From an uncultured Alphaproteobacteria bacterium (GTDB lineage Bacteria; Pseudomonadota; Alphaproteobacteria; MPNO01; UBA2964), in contig OX638326.1 of assembly GCA_951812775.1 (NCBI GenBank), positions 3,111,391-3,175,390 on the forward strand: a stretch of DNA of 64,000 nt, in the 5' to 3' direction. Both the position numbers and the translations under genes were made by a program. The notes under the pieces were generated by a model. The model saw only the letters and a list, made by a program, of their open reading frames with translations, was not told where the DNA came from and made no database searches. This document shows positions 60,951 to 64,000 of the stretch, one piece after another (position 1 is the first letter of the stretch; the number at the start of each line of letters is the position of its first letter).

Positions 60951-60999
60951 ACGACTTTTGGGTTAGACTACACGTATTTTGAGTTGGAGTACACCCCCT

Positions 61000-63900
61000 A
61001 TGTCACAACCGACTCGGATCAGTCCTCTGGCCATTGACCTTGGTGCCGCTAACACTGGCGTCTACTCTGCGCATTATCAGGCGGGCTGCAAGCTCGAGGA
61101 AATACAGGAGCAGACAGGCAAGGTGTATCAACTGGAAAAAAGCAGCTACACCCTGTTGATGCAGGACAGAACCGCCAAGCGGCACCAGCGGCGTGGGTTT
61201 GACCGGCGGCAGATGGCCAAGCGACTGTTCCGGCTGATCTGGGAAAGGCATTTCAATCTCGACTGGGACAAAGACACCCGGTCGACCATCGGCTTCTTGC
61301 TCAACCGGCGGGGTTTTAGTTTTTTGGACGAAGAATACGACAAGGAAATATTGAGCGATTTCCCGCAAGATGCCCTGAAAGAACTGCCGGAGGATTTGCA
61401 ACCGGAATTGAAAAAATACCGAAATGAAAATGATAGTTACGATCTTGACCGTGCACTGACTGAATGGTCAGGGCAAGACCGCAAGATAGCAAAACAGTTT
61501 GGGGAAATCAAGAAAGAACCGGATTGCATTCGCAAGAGGCAAGTTGTCATTGAGCGTACAAAAAAGCTGCGCGCCTATTGCTCTAGGAGAATACAAAAGG
61601 AAGCTATTACGGAGTCAGATAAAGCCAAAGTCAAACCAGCCGGATTATCAAAGTGGATAGTAGATGAGTGGAGACAAAAAGATGTTAAGGGTTTGGAGGG
61701 GATTTCAACCCCGGACGATATTGATATGGTTGATTATCTCAACAAACAAGGCCCTGAGCAGGCACAAGCCATTTTGAATAGCATTCCCGACTACCGTACG
61801 GAAGAAACAGAAATCAAAAACTCACTTTGGAATTTCAAAGTAAATTTCAAAGAAAAGAATTTTGATTTAGAAAAAGCCAGGGAAACGGGCAAGCCCGATG
61901 AGCGTTTTTTTGACGACGATCACGATCGCAACCCTAACATCAAAACCCACCTCCACCATCTCGCCTTTGCCCTGTACAAAATCAAGACAGAACTGGAATC
62001 CGGCCACCGCCATCGCAGCAAGTATTTTATGGAAGTCGAGCAGGTTCTGGAAAATACAAACCATACCCACGGCTACTTGAAAGCATTCTGCCGGCAACTG
62101 CAATCTGGCGGGTTTGAGGGATTGACTACAGCAAAACTGACTTGGCTGATCGGCCATCTGAGCAATCTGGAACTCAAGCCGCTACGCAAGTACTTCAATG
62201 ACAAGCGGCATAAAAAGAGTGACTTCTGGGAAGAAAAACGGCTGGAGAAGTTTTTTGAGCGCTGGATACTGCGCGAATGGCGTGTCGGGGAAAAGGACAG
62301 GGATAAGGCTGAGGGAAAAGATTTTTCATATAAACAACTCCGGCAAAAGTGGAAATGTCGTCAGGGCAGCGTAATCGATTTCTGGCTGGAAACCGATCCT
62401 CGATTCACCATCCCGCCCTATCAGGACAACAACAACCGCCATCCACCGCGTTGCCAGAGTTTGATTTTGAACCCTGCCTGTCTGGACAGTAAATATCCGC
62501 AATGGTGCGACTGGCTGAAACAGCTTGGGGATATTCCGTCGGTGAAGGATTATCTGGATGATTTTGAGTCCCGGCTGAAAAAACTGAAAAGCGGTAAGGG
62601 TAAAAGCTACTTTGACGATAGTGGCAAGGGTGATTTCAAAAACGACTCACAACGCAGAAGCCTGGCCGCGCTGGATGCCCGGCTGTTGCAGTTTATCCTT
62701 GATCGGGTCAAAGCCACTGACTCATTGAAGCTGAATGAAATCTATTCCCAGGCCAAGGGATACAAACAAAACAACAGGGATGAGAAGGACCCGCAGGAAT
62801 TCAGGAAAGCTCTGGAACGCGCTATCAACACAAGCGTTTTGCCGGATGGCCTGAAGACGCAAAGAAATTACACCAATGACGCCATCTTTGAACAAGGCAC
62901 CTTCCTGCATCTGGTATGCCGATACTACAAACAGCGACAAAGGGCCAAAGACGGGCGTTTGTTTATTCATCCCGAATATCGCTTTCGCAAAGGGCGTGGT
63001 TATGAAAAGACCGGCCGCTTTGATGATGCAAATTGTTTGATGACCTACTGCAATCACAAACCCAGGCAGAAAAAATACCAGAGCCTTGCAGACCTTGCCG
63101 GGGTATTGCAGTTATCGCCTCAGAAATTACGGGAAGTGGTCAATTGTCAAGACGGACAAACAGAAGACGAAAATCTGATTCTCTGGATACTGAGAAATGA
63201 AAGAATAAAACCCAATTGCGAACGGGCGGACAAGGAACAGAAAGCCCGCCGGGGTCGGTTGAAGCTGGATATCCGGGCTGTCTATGGTTTGATTTATCAC
63301 AAGAGGACAAATGAATCACCAAGCTCTGCAGAGATAAAAAAAATTCTGAAGGAATCCAGGGTAAGAGACGCGACTAAACTGCACTCTTTTTGTGAGCGGG
63401 CCAAAAAGCTTTGTCTTGGTCTGACAAAAGACCTGTATGACGAAAAGGCGCAGAAAAGACGGGGAGAAGATCTGGAGCGCAACCCGGCGGCTGCTGTCTA
63501 CTTATTAGCTCAGATTTACAATATTGCCTTCACCGAGCGCAGTGGCAACACCAGCACCTGCGCCGTTTGCAGCGCAGACAACGCCCAGCGAATGCAGATT
63601 GTTGACGATCAAACCGGGAACGTCACAGCTAAAGCGCAGCGCCTGCCCGCCATTGCCACCCGTTTGATAGATGGTGCGGTCATGCGCATGGCGCGTATTG
63701 TTGGCGGCGCCATCGCCGATGACAAATGGGCATCTATTGAGTGTGAATTGGAGAATGGCCAACCCGTGCATGTGCCGATTATCACCGAATCCAATCGCTT
63801 TGAGTTTGAGCCTTCGAAAGAAGAGATCGTAGAAGGCCAACGGAAAAACCCCAGACAAGGTAAAGCACTCGAAAGAACCGATGATCCCGCCCCATTTGAT

Positions 63901-64000
63901 CAAAAAGAACAACGCATCAAGGGAGCAGGTCACAATATATGCCCCTATACCGGAGAATCTGTAACCGAAAATAATGGGGAAATCGACCATATCATTCCGC
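61000..64000 (+). CDS. cas9: CRISPR-associated endonuclease Cas9, type II-B (3' end outside window)
   Basis: Open frame of 1000 codons with no stop before the edge. It is strongly similar along its length to Francisella novicida Cas9: RuvC-I LAIDLGAANTGVYSA (Asp13), the bridge helix RTAKRHQRRGFDRRQMAKRL, SNLELKPLRKYFNDKRHKKS, ERWILREWRVGEKD, CQSLILNP, IFEQGTFLHLVCRYYKQRQR, CAVCSADNAQRM (Cys854, Cys857), RuvC-II VPIITESNRFEFEPS (Glu930), and the opening of HNH, EIDHIIP (His997), at the last codon. FnCas9 is ~1629 aa, so about 600 residues with the rest of HNH, RuvC-III and the PAM domain lie outside. Ribosome site ttggag ten bases before the ATG. By eye the gene is more A-rich than the housekeeping genes. 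Confidence 0.96.
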   Translation, partial: MSQPTRISPLAIDLGAANTGVYSAHYQAGCKLEEIQEQTGKVYQLEKSSYTLLMQDRTAKRHQRRGFDRRQMAKRLFRLIWERHFNLDWDKDTRSTIGFLLNRRGFSFLDEEYDKEILSDFPQDALKELPEDLQPELKKYRNENDSYDLDRALTEWSGQDRKIAKQFGEIKKEPDCIRKRQVVIERTKKLRAYCSRRIQKEAITESDKAKVKPAGLSKWIVDEWRQKDVKGLEGISTPDDIDMVDYLNKQGPEQAQAILNSIPDYRTEETEIKNSLWNFKVNFKEKNFDLEKARETGKPDERFFDDDHDRNPNIKTHLHHLAFALYKIKTELESGHRHRSKYFMEVEQVLENTNHTHGYLKAFCRQLQSGGFEGLTTAKLTWLIGHLSNLELKPLRKYFNDKRHKKSDFWEEKRLEKFFERWILREWRVGEKDRDKAEGKDFSYKQLRQKWKCRQGSVIDFWLETDPRFTIPPYQDNNNRHPPRCQSLILNPACLDSKYPQWCDWLKQLGDIPSVKDYLDDFESRLKKLKSGKGKSYFDDSGKGDFKNDSQRRSLAALDARLLQFILDRVKATDSLKLNEIYSQAKGYKQNNRDEKDPQEFRKALERAINTSVLPDGLKTQRNYTNDAIFEQGTFLHLVCRYYKQRQRAKDGRLFIHPEYRFRKGRGYEKTGRFDDANCLMTYCNHKPRQKKYQSLADLAGVLQLSPQKLREVVNCQDGQTEDENLILWILRNERIKPNCERADKEQKARRGRLKLDIRAVYGLIYHKRTNESPSSAEIKKILKESRVRDATKLHSFCERAKKLCLGLTKDLYDEKAQKRRGEDLERNPAAAVYLLAQIYNIAFTERSGNTSTCAVCSADNAQRMQIVDDQTGNVTAKAQRLPAIATRLIDGAVMRMARIVGGAIADDKWASIECELENGQPVHVPIITESNRFEFEPSKEEIVEGQRKNPRQGKALERTDDPAPFDQKEQRIKGAGHNICPYTGESVTENNGEIDHIIP

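Noticed and set aside
60783-60999. Possible CRISPR repeat, tracrRNA or scaRNA in the cas9 upstream region
   Set aside because: No direct repeats of ~36 bases, no anti-repeat pairing and no terminator-like RNA end could be found by eye; in II-B loci these usually lie beyond cas4.

Overview
The window reads as a chromosome segment of an alphaproteobacterium. Three conserved gene blocks support this: a complete TCA-cycle run sdhCDAB-mdh-sucCD-sucAB-lpd (10.9-23.4 kb), priA next to atpHAGDC (28.0-37.2 kb), and the run rplU-rpmA-obgE-proB-proA-nadD-rsfS-rlmH-gpmI-envC-ctpA-deacetylase-rppH (50.7 down to 39.0 kb). Family or genus cannot be fixed from the sequence alone; a free-living, Rhodospirillales-like organism is a guess.

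Layout. 0-4.4 kb: leucine genes leuC (cut by the left edge), leuD and leuB, a small secreted peptide, and asd. 4.4-6.7 kb: a minus-strand set of a LysE-type exporter, an unknown protein and a frameshifted DUF692/MNIO oxidase. 6.8-9.9 kb: a TPR-OGT glycosyltransferase and a CoA-ester lyase, then about 1 kb without a convincing gene. 10.9-23.7 kb: the TCA genes, with an Lys/Ala-rich tail on malate dehydrogenase. 23.7-30.3 kb: two TauD-like dioxygenases, xerC, DUF484, fructose-6-phosphate aldolase/transaldolase and priA. 30.3-32.06 kb: a 1.75-kb insertion with inverted ends and an 8-bp target duplication, carrying a small operon plus an internally deleted transposase. 32.2-37.2 kb: F1 ATPase genes. 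37.3-39 kb: amtB-glnK. 39-50.8 kb: the obgE-to-rppH housekeeping block. 51-52.5 kb: a small periplasmic protein and a MetE-like methyltransferase. 52.57 kb: tRNA-Ser(CGA).

Everything to the right of the tRNA looks like a defence island. A type I (IC-like) restriction operon hsdM-hsdS-[zeta-like kinase + small partner]-hsdR runs leftward, and its HsdS carries ten copies of a 4-residue spacer repeat. Next is a three-gene operon with a Panacea-domain antitoxin-like protein and a small two-helix membrane protein. Divergent from it and running off the right edge is the first 1000 codons of a type II-B (Francisella novicida-like) Cas9.

The most unexpected link in the window is between the 30.3-kb insertion and the island. 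Both begin with paralogues of the same ~73-aa basic protein, both carry a different cargo behind it in overlapping genes, and both end with a piece of the same transposase family on the same strand. This suggests a cargo-carrying IS family that shuttles small operons (one toxin-antitoxin-like, one Clp-fold protease-like). All statements rest on reading the sequence and on recalled family knowledge; no database search was run.
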